NCBI RefSeq assembly: GCF_040054535.1 | Contig: NC_090788.1 | Coordinates: forward strand, 18,455,501 to 18,519,500 | From: Antennarius striatus | Lineage: Eukaryota > Chordata > Actinopteri > Lophiiformes > Antennariidae | DNA: 64,000 nucleotides | Direction: 5' to 3' | Shown here: in pieces, positions 38,019 to 53,956 of the stretch | Numbering within the stretch: the first letter of the stretch is position 1 | How the letters are laid out: every line of letters begins with the position of its first letter | Notes under the pieces: model-generated | Seen by the model: the letters and a program-made list of their open reading frames with translations, nothing else | Database searches by the model: none | Told to the model about the DNA's origin: nothing | Translations under genes and position numbers: made by a program

Positions 38019-41504
<3,486 letters not shown>

Positions 41505-43075
41505 ACACTCGTAAACCACATTTAGATGTGGCCTACTGTAGTCTTATAACTGCTCTGCTATCTCTTCTCAATCCTCCATCAGTCACAGGCCTGCATTGTC
41601 TACTGTACTTTAGAGTCGTCACTGAAAAGACCTTATAAGATGAATATATATTTAAAAAAATTATAACAATTTGAAACTATGGTATTAAAAGGGAGAGACT
41701 TGTTTTTTTATTTAATGAAACAAATGTATTTCAAAATCAAAAAACGGTTTTGAGACACTTTATGACTGAAGACAAAATGTGTGGGCTCAGAGACAGGAAG
41801 GCTGCAAACACCTAATGTTAGATCAAGATAATCAGTCAGTATTCAATTCAGTCCTCATCGTTACTGCTCCTGTCTACACTCTTGAGCCAGATCAGCATGT
41901 GTGTGTTGATGTTCTCGCTTCTGTCAGAGTGCAGTGTTGACTCATTCTTTAAACATTATATTCCCTAACAAAAAGGACCAACTGAATATAATTAGTGTGC
42001 CCTTTTAGGGACAAATAACAAGTTATTTTGAGCAACTGTTCAAAAGTGTTGAGTGCTTATTGTACTGTCAGACAGACTGCTGCAGATCACTAAACCACAC
42101 CAGGGTTCATCCTGATTTGTCCTAACCTTTGTTTTCACACGCTTCTAATTGCCACTAATTGGAGAAACATCTTGTGTGTCTATTCTCATTATAACATTAG
42201 CTTTAACATACAGTAATTAATATATTCTGTTGTGTGAAGTTGTTGATATTCTGTGATGTGTGTCATCTCCCACCTGACTCCCCCGAGTACACCAGTGGAA
42301 GATACGATGGTTTCTATAAGCGCACCCATGATGTGGGCCTGTTGTTGGGGATAGTGTACGGGGAAACAGTCACTGCTGTGTTGGAATACTGTGCTGTTTG
42401 TGATGTTATTATTGTTCTTGAGCACTTGGTGTGTCATATAGCGGAGAAAAATAAACTTTAAAAACTAGCAGAAATCTCTGTGTCAATATTGCTTCTGGTC
42501 ATTAAGCTATTTGTGCAAGTAAATTCTAGTTGGAAGCTGTTATATTCCACATTCCCCACACTTCAGTTATGCATGAGTATTTTTGCATCACCTTATATAG
42601 TATTGTAAGGCCATACATTGAATTAGCTAAACATTACATCAGTTGACATTATTGTAGGATATTTGTGAATACATAAATCTAATTGGACCAAATGAATCCA
42701 AGGTACTTAGCAAGAATCTGAACTTTGCCTTCTTGGACAGTAGAAAAATACCATGATCAAATAATTTTATCTTTTAAATTTGTGTTTCTTCAATTTCAAA
42801 AATTCAAGAACACGCAAAAATACACAAAAGAAACATGTGCACAAAAATAAACACCAAGGTCAGTACAATGATAGCACGGTTAGCCTTCCTACCTTAAAAA
42901 CACTGCATTACAGCAAAATGATTCACATTAAAACGAAATAACAACTAATGAATTAGAACACTGGTATTTGAAAAAGCATACCTGAAATATCTGAAATAGT
43001 ACAGTACAGTAGTTGGACATTGAATCAGAGGCCTACGTCATAACACTCGTCACGACGTAAATTCCGCTGCATCTT
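41505..43075. other. aldoc 3' UTR and intergenic DNA
   Basis: aldoc 3' UTR to about 42470 (AATAAA 42450-42455), then about 600 bases of AT-rich DNA without recognisable content before the pigs promoter. Confidence 0.65.
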
Positions 43076-43138
43076 ATTGGCTTACCGTCTAACATCGCCT
43101 TAACCAATCAGCTCCTCTCAAAGCAACATCCAACCAAT
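43076..43138 (+). promoter_or_regulatory. pigs promoter with three CCAAT boxes
   Basis: ATTGG (43076-43080, inverted), CCAAT (43104-43108) and CCAAT (43134-43138) are spaced 28-30 bases apart, 60-120 bases before the ATG. Regular CCAAT sets are typical NF-Y promoters. A TACGTCA half-CRE lies at 43034. Confidence 0.5.
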
Positions 43139-43195
43139 CCAGCCATGCGGGCCATTCCTTCAAGGTAGAATGATAATGAACGTCCATTGACAGAC

Positions 43196-46100
43196 ATGGC
43201 TCTCACGGAAGTGGGTAAGTGCCGTTGAATTTTATCTAAATAACCTCACCATGAAAGCCACATTTAATAACAACACCTGTTAGGAAATATTTAATTCCTA
43301 AAACCGTTGCTAGGACAACAGTAAGAGGTCACCGTATTCTACATTGTAATGCCGACTGAAGCTAACAGCTCTCGGTTAGCTAGCCGCTCCAGTACAGCAA
43401 TCATCCTACTGTAGGAAAGAGACCACCAGTCCATCGGTTCTTATGCATTAATTGTCGATGCATACTGTATTCTTTACACAATAAAACTGCAACATAAAGG
43501 AGTTGCTTAAGTTCTAATTGGCAGATCTGCACTCCCCATCCGTCAGGCTGTTTGGATCCAAGCTGAAACGTCTTCAGACCCTTAAGAAGTCCATTTACTC
43601 CAGATGGAATAAAAATATCTTCCTTCCGCATATTTTACAATGCTCTAGGTTTAAAGCTAGCCGTTTGTCAACTACCTGTCTGCTTGCCTGTCCAACTATC
43701 CATTCATCCATCCATCCATTCATCCATCCATTCATTCATCTTTGCTTGTGTCTTATTTTCTTTGTGTCTCAGAGCGTAGACGTGGCCAGCATGCTGCTCT
43801 GTCCATAGCAGCAATTGTCATCATCCTGGGAGTCCCGTTGTGGTGGAAAACAACTGAAACATACCGTGCCTGGTTGCCTGTTAGTCAGATTAAAGAGTTA
43901 GCTGACGTGCAGGTTTGTTTGTGCTTCTTGTTATTACATCTCCCTGGTACAGTATACTCTATGTGCAACTTTTTGAAATTTCTTTCATTTCATTTTGTAG
44001 CTCCAGTTGAGTGCCGATGTGGAGGTTGTGTTTGCACGTGGAACTGTGACACCAGAACAACAGAAGAAGGTTCCATTGATGCAAACACAGGATGAGGAAC
44101 ACACAATTGATGGTGACTTTTCAATGCTGTCTCTGATCTTACAAAAGATGAAATCTCCCAAAAAATTGCTGTCTGAAATTATTTTCTTTTCTGTCCAGAA
44201 AACACAGTCTTAAGGTACAGGTATGAGACAAGGTACCGCACAGCTACGATCATGGAGGAGGATGCACTGAACCAGCCTACTGCTGCGCGTGAGATGTCTC
44301 CTCATCAAATCAGCATTCAGCACTTTACATGCTAATACTTTATTACTAATACTCTCTTGCATCTTCTTCTTCTTTAGAAGCAGATCTGTCCCTGCACACT
44401 CTCAGTGAGAGCCCATGTGGTTCTTTGGTTGTGTATGTGATTCCGGAGTCATCCTCACTGCTGCCTGAGGTCAGACCTTTTTGCAAAATGGTGAATGTTT
44501 CTGTTTCTGGGTTACATTAATAGATTTCCATGAGTAGATACAAGATTTTGATATCACTGCTGTCTAAACACAGCTCCTTCTGTTGAGACTGCACAGAATA
44601 ATGTCATGAGGAATAAGTTCAAAATAACACAGTACCCAAAACAAGTCTGTACCTGCCTGCTTTTAAGGATGTAGAAGTCTTTATTGGCCAGCGCCGGACA
44701 GCGCTACTGCGTATTGGCACTCAGATGAAAGAGGGAAGGACATTGGAACAATTACTGAGTCATCTGAAGCCTCGGATCAAGCAGCTGCTACAGATGATGT
44801 CTTTCAGCCACACTGACATCACTGCTGCCCTCAGCCAAAGAGTCCGTCTCAACCCTGGCAACAAAGACAGCCTTGCTGACACTATGAGACCATTTAAATC
44901 CAGCCCAGGTTGGTCTTTGTTTTAAACACAGACATAAAAGACTGTTACTTATTTTCTTTTACAGTCAGTAAATACCACCCAATAAACCAATTTCTTATGT
45001 TCCTTGATTCGTTCTTATTTTCTCCTCAGGTTATGAGATAACGTTCAGTCTGTTAAACCCAGACCCAAAGTCACACCGGCTCCACTGGGACATTGAGGAA
45101 GCTGTGCAGACATACATCCAACCATTTCTTACAAAATTGGCTCCTTTGGCTAACTTTAGCATTGACTCTCAGGTACCGTGTTTTTTTAAATGTACTGCAC
45201 TCACACAGTGGTGACAAGGTGCTTGACTTGTGTGTATTAAAGAAGATTAATTCCTTCCAGATCTTGTACTATTCCATGCTTGGTGTCAACCCACGCTTTG
45301 ACAGCAGCCATAGTGCCTACATTCTCAACTCTGCCAGCCTGGCACATGTCATCAATCCTGTGGAAGCTAGATTAGGTACGATAGAAAACGCTGAATACAA
45401 TCCGTTTGTGTGTGTGTGTGTGTGTGTGTGTTAGATGTGTATCACTTATTTATTTACATTGCTTTCTAGGCTCAAATGCAGCGTCTTCCAACCCAGTGAT
45501 GAATTTTCTTCTGTATGTTCCGGATGCCCACCATTCCCCACTTCACATTCATGACTACAAAAAACAGAAAGTGGATACAAATGCATTTCATTCTCCACGG
45601 TGGGGTGGAATCATGGTAAAATATCAGAGTATTTACAGAAGTAAAAATAATAATAATGGTTTTATCGTCATATAATTAAAGTATTACACTAGATATTAAA
45701 AATGTTGATTTGGTGATTTTGTACTCTTTGTTCAATACTGAGTCAAGAGAAATGTCTTTATCCCTGCTTTTATAGGTCTATAATGTTAATGATTTTTATG
45801 GACCAGAAGCTGTGTTCCCTGTTGACATCAACATTGACATGGCCAAAGTCATGAGAGTGTTTCTTTCACAGCTTCGGTAAGTGCCAGTTTACAGTGAAAC
45901 AATATTGCTAATATTATGGACACTGGTTAACTCTCTTGTTCTGTGTTTTGGCAGGCTGTTGCTAGGTGTGCAGTCATCTACTCCACCATCCGGCTTCCTG
46001 TTTGCACCATGCACCAATGTAGGACTCGCTGATTGGGAGCTGGATCGTCTCATGTGGAGTCGCACTGTGGAAAATATTGCAACTGCCACCACAACCATCA

Positions 46101-47476
46101 CTTCTCTCTCACAGCTGCTGGACCAGATAGGAAACATTGTCATCAACGATAATATTGCTCAGCAGGTAGGATGTAGACACTTGAGCATTCAAAAGTATGC
46201 TGCAGTTTTTTATATTTGGTTGCACAGATTATCAAAAAATAACCTGAACACGTCTTTCTTCAAATTGGAGAAAATGATGTCTAACTATGAATTCAGACAT
46301 TAAACATTTAAGACATTAAAACACTCGAGAGTTGCATACCTACATAAAGGTATTCCTACATTTCGCAGGAATGTGCATTCCATTTTGTGTGAACATTAGG
46401 AAATCTACTATGAAATGGTTTTGTGTTTGTGTTACTCAGATTTGCTTCATGCTTTTTGAAGTAACTGTACCAGATTCCTTGATGTTGGATGCCCATTCTC
46501 AGCATTTAAGATCATGTGTTCATCATCAGTAACGTATGAATTATATTTATAGGATTTTTCAGAATGGTGAATCCAGATCTATCTTTTGTCTCCATAAACC
46601 TTCTTATTGCTCTGATATATGAATCCCATCTGTAACTGCACTGTGACTTCATACAGCATCCTCCAAACCATCAAAATATCCTAAATCCAGACCATGATAC
46701 GATTGCAGAAAGTAGAGGGATTATGTTATCATGATTATATATTTATTTTTACTGATTATTATTATCTTTAAAAACTCTATTCACATTTGGAGAAATCTCT
46801 GAAGTGATCTGACTTGCTTAGTGACTCAAATACCGTAGGTCACTATTTCTGGTCAGTGGTAACTGGTTCCCCTGGTTTGAGAAACTGTTGAGCAATCAGC
46901 TGTAAGAAAGCATAGGTATGTCATCTTCGTCCTACCTACCTAACTACCTACATAAAACAGTCAACATAAATATTTCTAAGTGTGAATGAGTGATGCAGCT
47001 GTAGAAACTAGCCACTTATAGTATCCCTTAATTCAACATTATTGTTTTTTTTTTAATGAAAATGGGGACTTGATATCTTTTAGTACTGATTGTCAGAGGG
47101 ACTTTGAGGTTCACAGTCGGCTATGTAAGCCTCCCAAATATTCTTTGATCAAAATGAAACATCTTTTTAACTTGTTATTGCTATTGCTGTCACTCAGGTG
47201 TCCAGCGCCGTCACTGCTCTGCAGCTGGCTGTTGCAGAGTTGGAAGCTGGGAACCTCATCTTTGCTCTGCAGTACAGTAAAGAGGCCATCTCAGCATCAG
47301 AGAGAGCATTTTTTGATCCTTCACTTCTTCACCTCCTCTATTTTCCTGATGACCAGAAGTTTGCGATATACATACCACTCTTCCTGCCCATGTGTGTGCC
47401 TATTCTGCAATCACTGTACAAAATCATGTCTGATCTCAGACAAAGACGCAGAGAAAAGCAAGCCAAGAAGGACTGA
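43196..47476 (+). CDS. pigs: GPI transamidase component PIG-S
   Basis: Subunit of the ER GPI-transamidase complex (with PIGK, GPAA1, PIGT, PIGU), which attaches preformed GPI anchors to proteins. Twelve coding exons: 43196-43214, 43773-43912, 44001-44112, 44199-44288, 44378-44469, 44668-44908, 45030-45172, 45261-45375, 45470-45615, 45776-45876, 45955-46165, 47198-47476; 562 residues (human 555). Two membrane helices: about 14-31 ([17 protein letters not shown]) and 525-544 ([16 protein letters not shown]), with a large lumenal domain between. Conserved blocks include [62 protein letters not shown] and [18 protein letters not shown]. The cytosolic end is basic ([12 protein letters not shown]). 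Poly(A) signal at 47868. The order aldoc-pigs matches the human locus. The small exon 1 (19 coding bases) is supported by a good donor and frame. Confidence 0.95.
43690..43740. repeat. (CATC)n/(CATT) tandem repeat
   Basis: Tetranucleotide tract CCATCCATCCATTCATCC in pigs intron 1, about 30 bases before the exon 2 acceptor; similar to SINE tails elsewhere in the window. Confidence 0.85.
45406..45431. repeat. (TG)n microsatellite
   Basis: About 12 TG units in pigs intron 8. Confidence 0.9.
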
Positions 47477-48641
47477 GATACTTGAAAAGGATTTGTTGAG
47501 CAAAGGCATCAAGACTTAAAATTTAGTGGCCTTCAGATTTGGGTTCCAACATAAGCATGAAGAAGGACTCAGGTGGGGGTTGATGTTAACAAATTTTTGA
47601 TTTGTGATTTTTATTTTTTTCTATTGGTAAGTTTCTAATGAATGGTTGCTTTGACAGTTTGACACTGCATACTGAAGGTATTGAATTGTACTTGTATATG
47701 TGCAAAAGGTTAATATTGAATTCCACTTTATTTATTAAGGTTAATTAATTAAGTAAAGTAACTCCTCTTTGTTCGGTCAATTTTTCCATGAACTTGTTTA
47801 TAGAATGTTTTTTCAAGTTAACCATAACAAGGCTTGTTGTTGACATTTCAAATAATGGGTTGACAAAAATAAAATTACACAAGATCTACATAATACATTT
47901 TTCTGAAACAGTAGTCACCTGAATTGCTTAATACATTGATTTTGAAAAGAAATGAACTGATGTGTGTTTCACTGATGTAGTTGAGATGCATATCTTTATC
48001 CTGTGCCTCCTGTCCTCAACCAATAAGTAACATGGCTTGAACAACTGTAGTCAAGTTCCTATTTGAGTTCAATGTGAAAAGGGTTAAATAACGAGCATGA
48101 TTGACTTTTGTTGTTTTCAGTCACATCACACTTTTTTTTAATTAAAGACAGCAATTACCAAGCGGTACTGTATGATTGTTAAAATGTCGATTTTTGTTGA
48201 TGAAGGGAGGATGTGAATAAAAGCTGTCGGGACAGATACTAAATTAGCTTTAAGGAGAAATATATCTGTGTTTATAGTTTTTTTTAAAGAATGAACTTGG
48301 TCAATTGGACAAACGTGTTCGGTGTCGGTTGTAGTTCGTCCTCCGGGTCGACAGGTGGCGTCCAACACTGCATCGAAACTGGCGGTTACGCCGCGCTGTT
48401 GAAGGAAGGGTTTCATCGGAGGTTTGGCTGCATGGCCGCGGCTTGGAACTTTTGCTTGTGCTACTGACTGTTTATACATCGACTGATTTCAGCTTCTTAG
48501 GCTGTCGCTAAAATATTTAACGTGTTATTATCCGATCTAACGTACATCGAACTACGTTTCATATTGCGTTTGACTTTACGGGATCGTTTTTCCGCTTTGC
48601 TAAGTTCCCCAACTATTTATGTTAGCTAGTTTTATGCTAAC
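47477..48641. other. pigs 3' UTR and srsf1 promoter/5' UTR
   Basis: pigs 3' UTR to AATAAA at 47868, AT-rich DNA to about 48300, then CpG-richer sequence upstream of the srsf1 ATG. No other gene is seen. Confidence 0.6.
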
Positions 48642-50529
48642 ATGTCTGGCGGAGGTGTAATTCGAGGACCGGCGGGGAGCAACGACTGTCGGATATACGT
48701 GGGAAATCTCCCTCCTGATATCCGTTCAAAGGACATTGAAGATTTGTTTTACAAATATGGAGCAATTCGTGATATCGATCTGAAAAACCGAAGAGGAGGA
48801 CCGCCGTTTGCCTTCGTGCAGTTCGAAGACCCGAGGTGAGCCGCGCTGCTCCGCCATGTCTGAGCGCGGCGCCTATTGTTGCGCCCAAACACGAGTCACA
48901 GTAAATTCACCCGATCGCTTGTTAAAAGTAGTGTTTAGTGCAGTATTTTAAATAACTTCCGCGACCTGCAGTAAATAACATCTTCATTTGGGCAGCTGGC
49001 TGCACCACAGTGATCGTTACAACATGTGCACACAGAAAAAAGCGGTTGATGGCATGAAATATAAATGCAAGGACTGAGCGCTATTTTGGCTTATAACTAC
49101 CTTTAGTTTATTTTTATCCAGTTTTGATTTTCAAGCATATAATGCCAGCATAGCTCCCAATCTAAGCTTTAATGTATTTATGCAGAGTGCATGCATATAT
49201 TATATATCTGTTTAGTTGTCATGATTCATTTTATCTCAGAATAGGGGCTTAAATGTTTCTTGCCCGAGGTTTCTTTTGTCTATGATCTAATTTAGTTTTT
49301 GTCAGTGTCAGCCTGTATTTGTAAGAAAACATGTTGCGGCCAAATCAAATAAGTTTTCTTAATGTCTGGATGTTTTAACTTTTGAATTTCCCAGGGATTC
49401 TGAGGATGCCGTTTATGGGCGCGATGGCTATGACTACGATGGCTACCGCCTGCGGGTGGAGTTTCCTCGAGGAGGGCGGGGAGGTGGAGGTGGAGGTGGA
49501 GGAGGAATGGGACCCCCGAGGGCCAGGCATGGTCCCCCCTCCAGACGTTCAGAGTACAGGGTTCTTGTGTCAGGTGAGTGAAACGTTTCTCTTGCAGGTT
49601 GGCCTGATGTCTTCACCTAAACGAATGACCGTGTGAGTTTAACACCACTTTGTCCTCTTAGGTCTCCCTTCCAGTGGAAGCTGGCAGGACCTGAAGGATC
49701 ATATGCGAGAGGCAGGTGATGTATGTTATGCTGATGTGTACCGTGATGGCACCGGAGTGGTGGAGTTTGTTCGCAAGGAAGACATGAGCTACGCTGTCCG
49801 TAAATTGGATAATACCAAGTTTCGCTCTCATGAGGTAGGGTAACATCCTCAGGCTAACTTAATACGTTGGATATGGATACGTTGGATATGGATACTTAAT
49901 ATGTTGGAACTGCAAAGTTTTCTCAAATGAAGAAAGCGGAATTGTGCATGAACATGTAAGTAACTGCTGGTGTAATGTTTGAGTGGTTGCGTAATTTTTG
50001 CCTTTTGTCCCGATTAGAGCACTGCAATATGTGTTATTATGATGGTGATGGCTTACAAAAAATAATTTTAGCAAAGCCATCTGTTGTCTACAAGCATTAA
50101 ACACCTATAGAATACACTGGGCTTTTCTGTTAGCATTTTAAAATAAGTAAAAGATAAAAGTTTTTACAACTAGTCATATTGATTTTGAATGTTCACATCA
50201 CATAAGGTAAGAAATATTTCACAAACTTGTTCTTTCACAATCAGCAGTCATGTTTTGTGGAGAATCTGCTCCAAGCAAATGTCTTTCTCCAACCTGAGTC
50301 CAGTGTGGCGACTTGCAAGTGACAATTAATGCTCAATTCCGTGTGCATGTGTGTTTAGGGAGAGACCGCCTTCATTAGTGTGAAAACGGATGGTGCTCGC
50401 AGCCCCAGCTACGATCGTTCCCGCTCTCGGAGCCGCAGCCGAAGCAAGAGCAGATCCCGCAGCTACTCTCCTCATCGCAGCAAAGGCTCTCCTCGTTACT
50501 CGCCCCGGCGCTCCCGCTCTCGCACCTAG
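48642..50529 (+). CDS. srsf1: Serine/arginine-rich splicing factor 1 (ASF/SF2)
   Basis: Nuclear-cytoplasmic shuttling SR protein that binds exonic enhancers, promotes splice-site recognition and acts in mRNA export, translation and decay. Four coding exons: 48642-48835, 49395-49573, 49662-49834, 50359-50529; 238 residues (human 248). RRM1 about 16-90 with RNP2 RIYVGNL and RNP1 PFAFVQF; a Gly-rich linker (nine Gly in a row, about 94-102); a pseudo-RRM from about 120 with the invariant SWQDLKD (131-137); and a short RS domain (about 203-238). Exon 2 is entered with an AG|G split codon and all phases fit. The Gly run is encoded by an imperfect GGA/GGT repeat. Poly(A) signal at 51907 would give a 1.4 kb 3' UTR. 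Teleosts often have a and b copies; which this is, is not clear. A fossil copy of exon 3 lies at 52949-53096. Confidence 0.96.
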
Positions 50530-52940
50530 AGTCAGCTTGACTAAAGCATCGGTGTGCCACAGAGCCAGAGAAGAAATCTTCACATAACTCAACAAATCTG
50601 TAAACACACCACAGATGATCTTTTGTGTTGCTTGTTTATGCTGTCTTAGCGTGTTACCTATTCCCTCACTTTCTGTTGTTGCAGTTTTTTTTTAAGCCAG
50701 TGAGATGAGTAGTCTGTTTATGGCCCTAAGTCACAATGTTCTACTTCCAGTTTCTCTTTCTCATCACCGGTTTTTCTGCCAACCCTCTCTTTCCTTTCTC
50801 TATACTTTCTGTCTGCTGATCGTCCCTTGTATTCTTGGTTTTGTTGCATTGGGTAAGATTTTACTTCTTAAGCATGTGCTGCTGTCCTTTTACCCTCTTG
50901 TGTTGTCTGTCTGTAGAATTCAGAGGAACAGAATAGGATGGGAAGAGTGCACACAGTTCATGTTAAGATAAACAGGAGGAGGAGGAGTCATATATGGCAG
51001 CAATGGTATGATGGCTGTGCCTTGTTAACTGTGACATCTGAATTGTATGAGGCTATTTTCATTCAGTTGTTGTTTTTTACACACTCTTCACCCCGTTGAA
51101 TGTTTTCAGTTATGACAACAAGTTTTGTATACCACCCAAAGCTTGTTGTTTGTTGTTTTGCTTTTGCTGTTCATTTAATATCCAAATCTTTTGTTGAACT
51201 GATTAAAAATTATGTGAACTCTCATAGATACCTATATTGACAATTTTAGCGTCCAAATTAATTGCTAGGTTACTTTTTGTATTTTTTTGGGATTGATTTT
51301 TTTTTTCTTCAAGTTTTGATTCTAACTTACCTCCCTTCTCTTTGGTTCTGCTGGTATTCTGAAGGTTTGGACTGGGCTCATTGTCTCTCCATTCCGGTGC
51401 TGGATCAGATCAGGATTAAGATTAGGCTTCAGGATGGATACATGGAGCAGGAGCATTTTACCGGGAGAGGATCCAGAGGATCTCTTACCACCTAACTCCA
51501 TCAAACCGGAATCACTGTAGTGAAATATATAAACTAAATTGGCAGTTAAATAATCCAAATATTTTTTTATAGATTTTGTGTGGGACCTCAAAGACACATT
51601 TTTTTTGAGCAAATTACTTCAATCGATTATTTTTCAGCTTTTTTAAGTGTTAAATGAAGAGCGAAGCTGGGCTCTAAACCATGAGGAGGGCTGGGAGGTG
51701 CAGGATGGATCCACCATCGTAAGGAGAGTGGTAAATAGTGAGCATCATGCATTAGCAGTGGAGGAGGGATGGAAATGGGAGAACTGGGAGGCGACAAGGA
51801 AATGTGACTTTAATGTGGTTTGTATCTTTTTCCTAGTTCAGTCTTTTCATGAGTGATTTCACATTTTCCTTAAGTTTAATACGATCATAAAGCTTTATTC
51901 TCTTTTAATAAAAGTTTCAACAACACAAGTTAAATATTTGTGTTATTCTATCGTGTTTCCCAATATGTAACATCCTTCACATGACTAGATAGATAGATAC
52001 TTTATTAATCCCGGAGGAAATTGCATTAAGTGTATATTATAAAGATTTTACGACTACTATGTAATACAAATAGAAGACAATGCATTTAAAGTTAGTCACA
52101 CCTAGTATTAGTGAACAGGTTGATATGACATGAACTGCTGTTTGACACTACTGGTCAATCAGTCTGACTTCACAAAGTTCAAACAGCAATTGATATATCC
52201 AGAATGGGATATTGATCTGGAAAACTGAATGGCAGGATTCTAATTCGTCTTGGTAGAATTCAAGTATCTGAGGTGAGCTCCAGTGACTCCTCTTACATGA
52301 TCTAATGCAGAGTATCTGCTGCTTCCACCTCAATGAATTGTCGTTCATACACTAAAATAGATTAATCAATAGATAAATTACAAAGTCTATGTTCGATCCA
52401 TTAATATTGTATGTGGTTCAGTTTATCGTTACAAGATTAATCAAACACATCAACCATGCTATTTGAATATAAAACAGTTTCTTTCTGCTCATCAAATTTT
52501 TATATTGGCGCTTCCAACCCTACTCTTACTTGAAGCTGAGTCAAATATTTGATCTAAGTCTTGTTTTTTTTTATGTTTCCAGTTTGACAGCATACTGATA
52601 AACCCCAAGTGTTGTTGCCTATAGTTACCTAGATTCGGTTGTTATCAATGCACAACTATTAATATTTGATCTGCTACCAAATTCACTATATCAGGCTCCT
52701 GCTGCTAGATTAAAATACAGCAGGTGTTATTCCAGTTGTTTTCTAGGTTTTGAGTAGACCTACTGTGCAAGTACAGAACAAGTATATCTTGTATGTTTAT
52801 TAGTAATAATGAAAATAGCACAGCACATTAAATAAGTTCATGTTTTTAAATGCAACTTGCTGAAAGAGAGCATGTTTTATTGATTGCAGAATGAATTAAT
52901 GAATTAAATGTGCAGCTGCTTATCAATCAGTGAGTTCCTT
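50530..52940. other. srsf1 3' UTR and downstream DNA
   Basis: 3' UTR to AATAAA at 51907. Parts are unusually GC-rich and complex for a fish UTR, notably 51355-51500 and 51650-51800, and may be conserved control elements; SR-protein genes are known to autoregulate through such regions. A GATA-tailed repeat end follows at 51981, then AT-rich DNA. Confidence 0.5.
51981..52022 (-). repeat. (GATA)n plus retroelement 3' end, inverted copy
   Basis: TAGATAGATAGATACTTTAT followed by TAATCCCGGAGGAAATTG: the same module as at 6079-6125, just after the srsf1 poly(A) signal. Confidence 0.7.
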
Positions 52941-52948
52941 CCTCACAG

Positions 52949-53096
52949 GTCTCCCAGTGGAGGCTGGCAGGAATGAAGGATCACCTTGGAGGAGCAGGTG
53001 ATGTGTGTAATGCTGATATGTACAGTCATGGTACAGGGGTTGTGGATTTCATATGTGAAGAAGTCATGACCTATCCCATCATGTCCCAACTCACAT
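52949..53096 (+). pseudogene. Decayed copy of srsf1 exon 3 (RRM2)
   Basis: After an intact acceptor (CTTCCTCACAG) comes GTCTCCCAGTGGAGGCTGGC, matching the start of srsf1 exon 3, then GAAGGATCA, GCAGGTGATGT, AATGCTGAT, GTACAGTCATGGTAC and GTTGTGGA in the same order as in 49662-49834. The copy ends CTCACATGAG like exon 3 (CTCTCATGAG), but GT at the donor has become GC. Small deletions near the start and before the end break the frame relative to the true exon and leave it 25 bases shorter. No copies of exons 1, 2 or 4 are seen next to it, and intron-like flanks argue against a processed copy. Probably a remnant of a tandem partial duplication. Confidence 0.8.
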
Positions 53097-53690
53097 GAGG
53101 CAGGTTAGGGTCAAGGGAGGGAATAGCTGAGGGACTGGATCCTGGAGGTGTGGATGTGTTGAAGGTTTAAGACCTAGGGTGAAGAATTAAAACCACTGGA
53201 TGTTAAATAAAAGATCATTTCATGGAGAAACATGAACCTGGATGCACAAGATAGATCATGAAATCCTGTTGTATTTTACGGAAATGTGTGTCTGCTCTGT
53301 TCTGACATTAGAATTCTGACTATTCTAGAGTGAAATCACAAAATCCTGTTTATTCTCAGCTTTTTAGGTCAGCACAGATAAATTTATTTCACAATATGTC
53401 GAGTAAACAAAATGTTATAATACAAATCATAACAAAGAGTTTTTAAAAAAATAAAACTATAATAACTTCACTTCATGTAAAGTTAATTTGATTTTTCTTT
53501 GCAATATTTCTCTGGATGCCTTTTGGGAATTAAATTTTATAAAATTAGATTTTTAATATGTTATTAATAGAGGAAAGCTGTTTGATTATGATCACTATCA
53601 ACTTGGACTGGATTAAAACCACTGATTACGTCATTCTTTGTTCCCTTGACTGGATCTGACCAGATCTCATCGATGAGCCCCGATCACACG
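53097..53690. other. Intergenic DNA between the srsf1 fossil exon and dynll2
   Basis: AT-rich and without recognisable coding sequence. Confidence 0.5.
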
Positions 53691-53869
53691 GATCGATAGC
53701 TCCCCCTGTAGTCTGTGCGGGAGCGGCGGGGGTATGAAAGGCTTGTAACGGTGCATTCTGGGTGGAAATAAGATGCGGGCAGTGTCGGCAAGTGAAAAAC
53801 GCCATCACTAGGGTGGAGGCTGCGCCTTAGCCAATCACACCGCGGATGAGATGTTGGAGGCGGGCCGCC

Positions 53870-53956
53870 GGGGACGCACGCTGTCCGGCCATAAGTGAAC
53901 GAAAGACCGCAGGAGTCTGACGAACACCTGTCAACATTAACGCCGACGATAAAACG
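53870..53956 (+). other. Probable dynll2 promoter edge and non-coding first exon
   Basis: CpG-rich DNA (from about 53690) ends in GACGATAAAACG followed by the donor GTAAGA at 53957. The next acceptor, CTGCACAG at 55302-55309, leads into the dynll2 start. Exon limits on the left are a guess. Inversely oriented CCAAT (AGCCAATCAC) at 53829-53838 supports a promoter here. Confidence 0.5.

Noticed and set aside
45881-46303. Read-through of pigs exon 11 as a separate 140-residue protein
   Set aside because: It is pigs exon 11 (45955-46165) plus flanking intron; splice sites and phase fit pigs.
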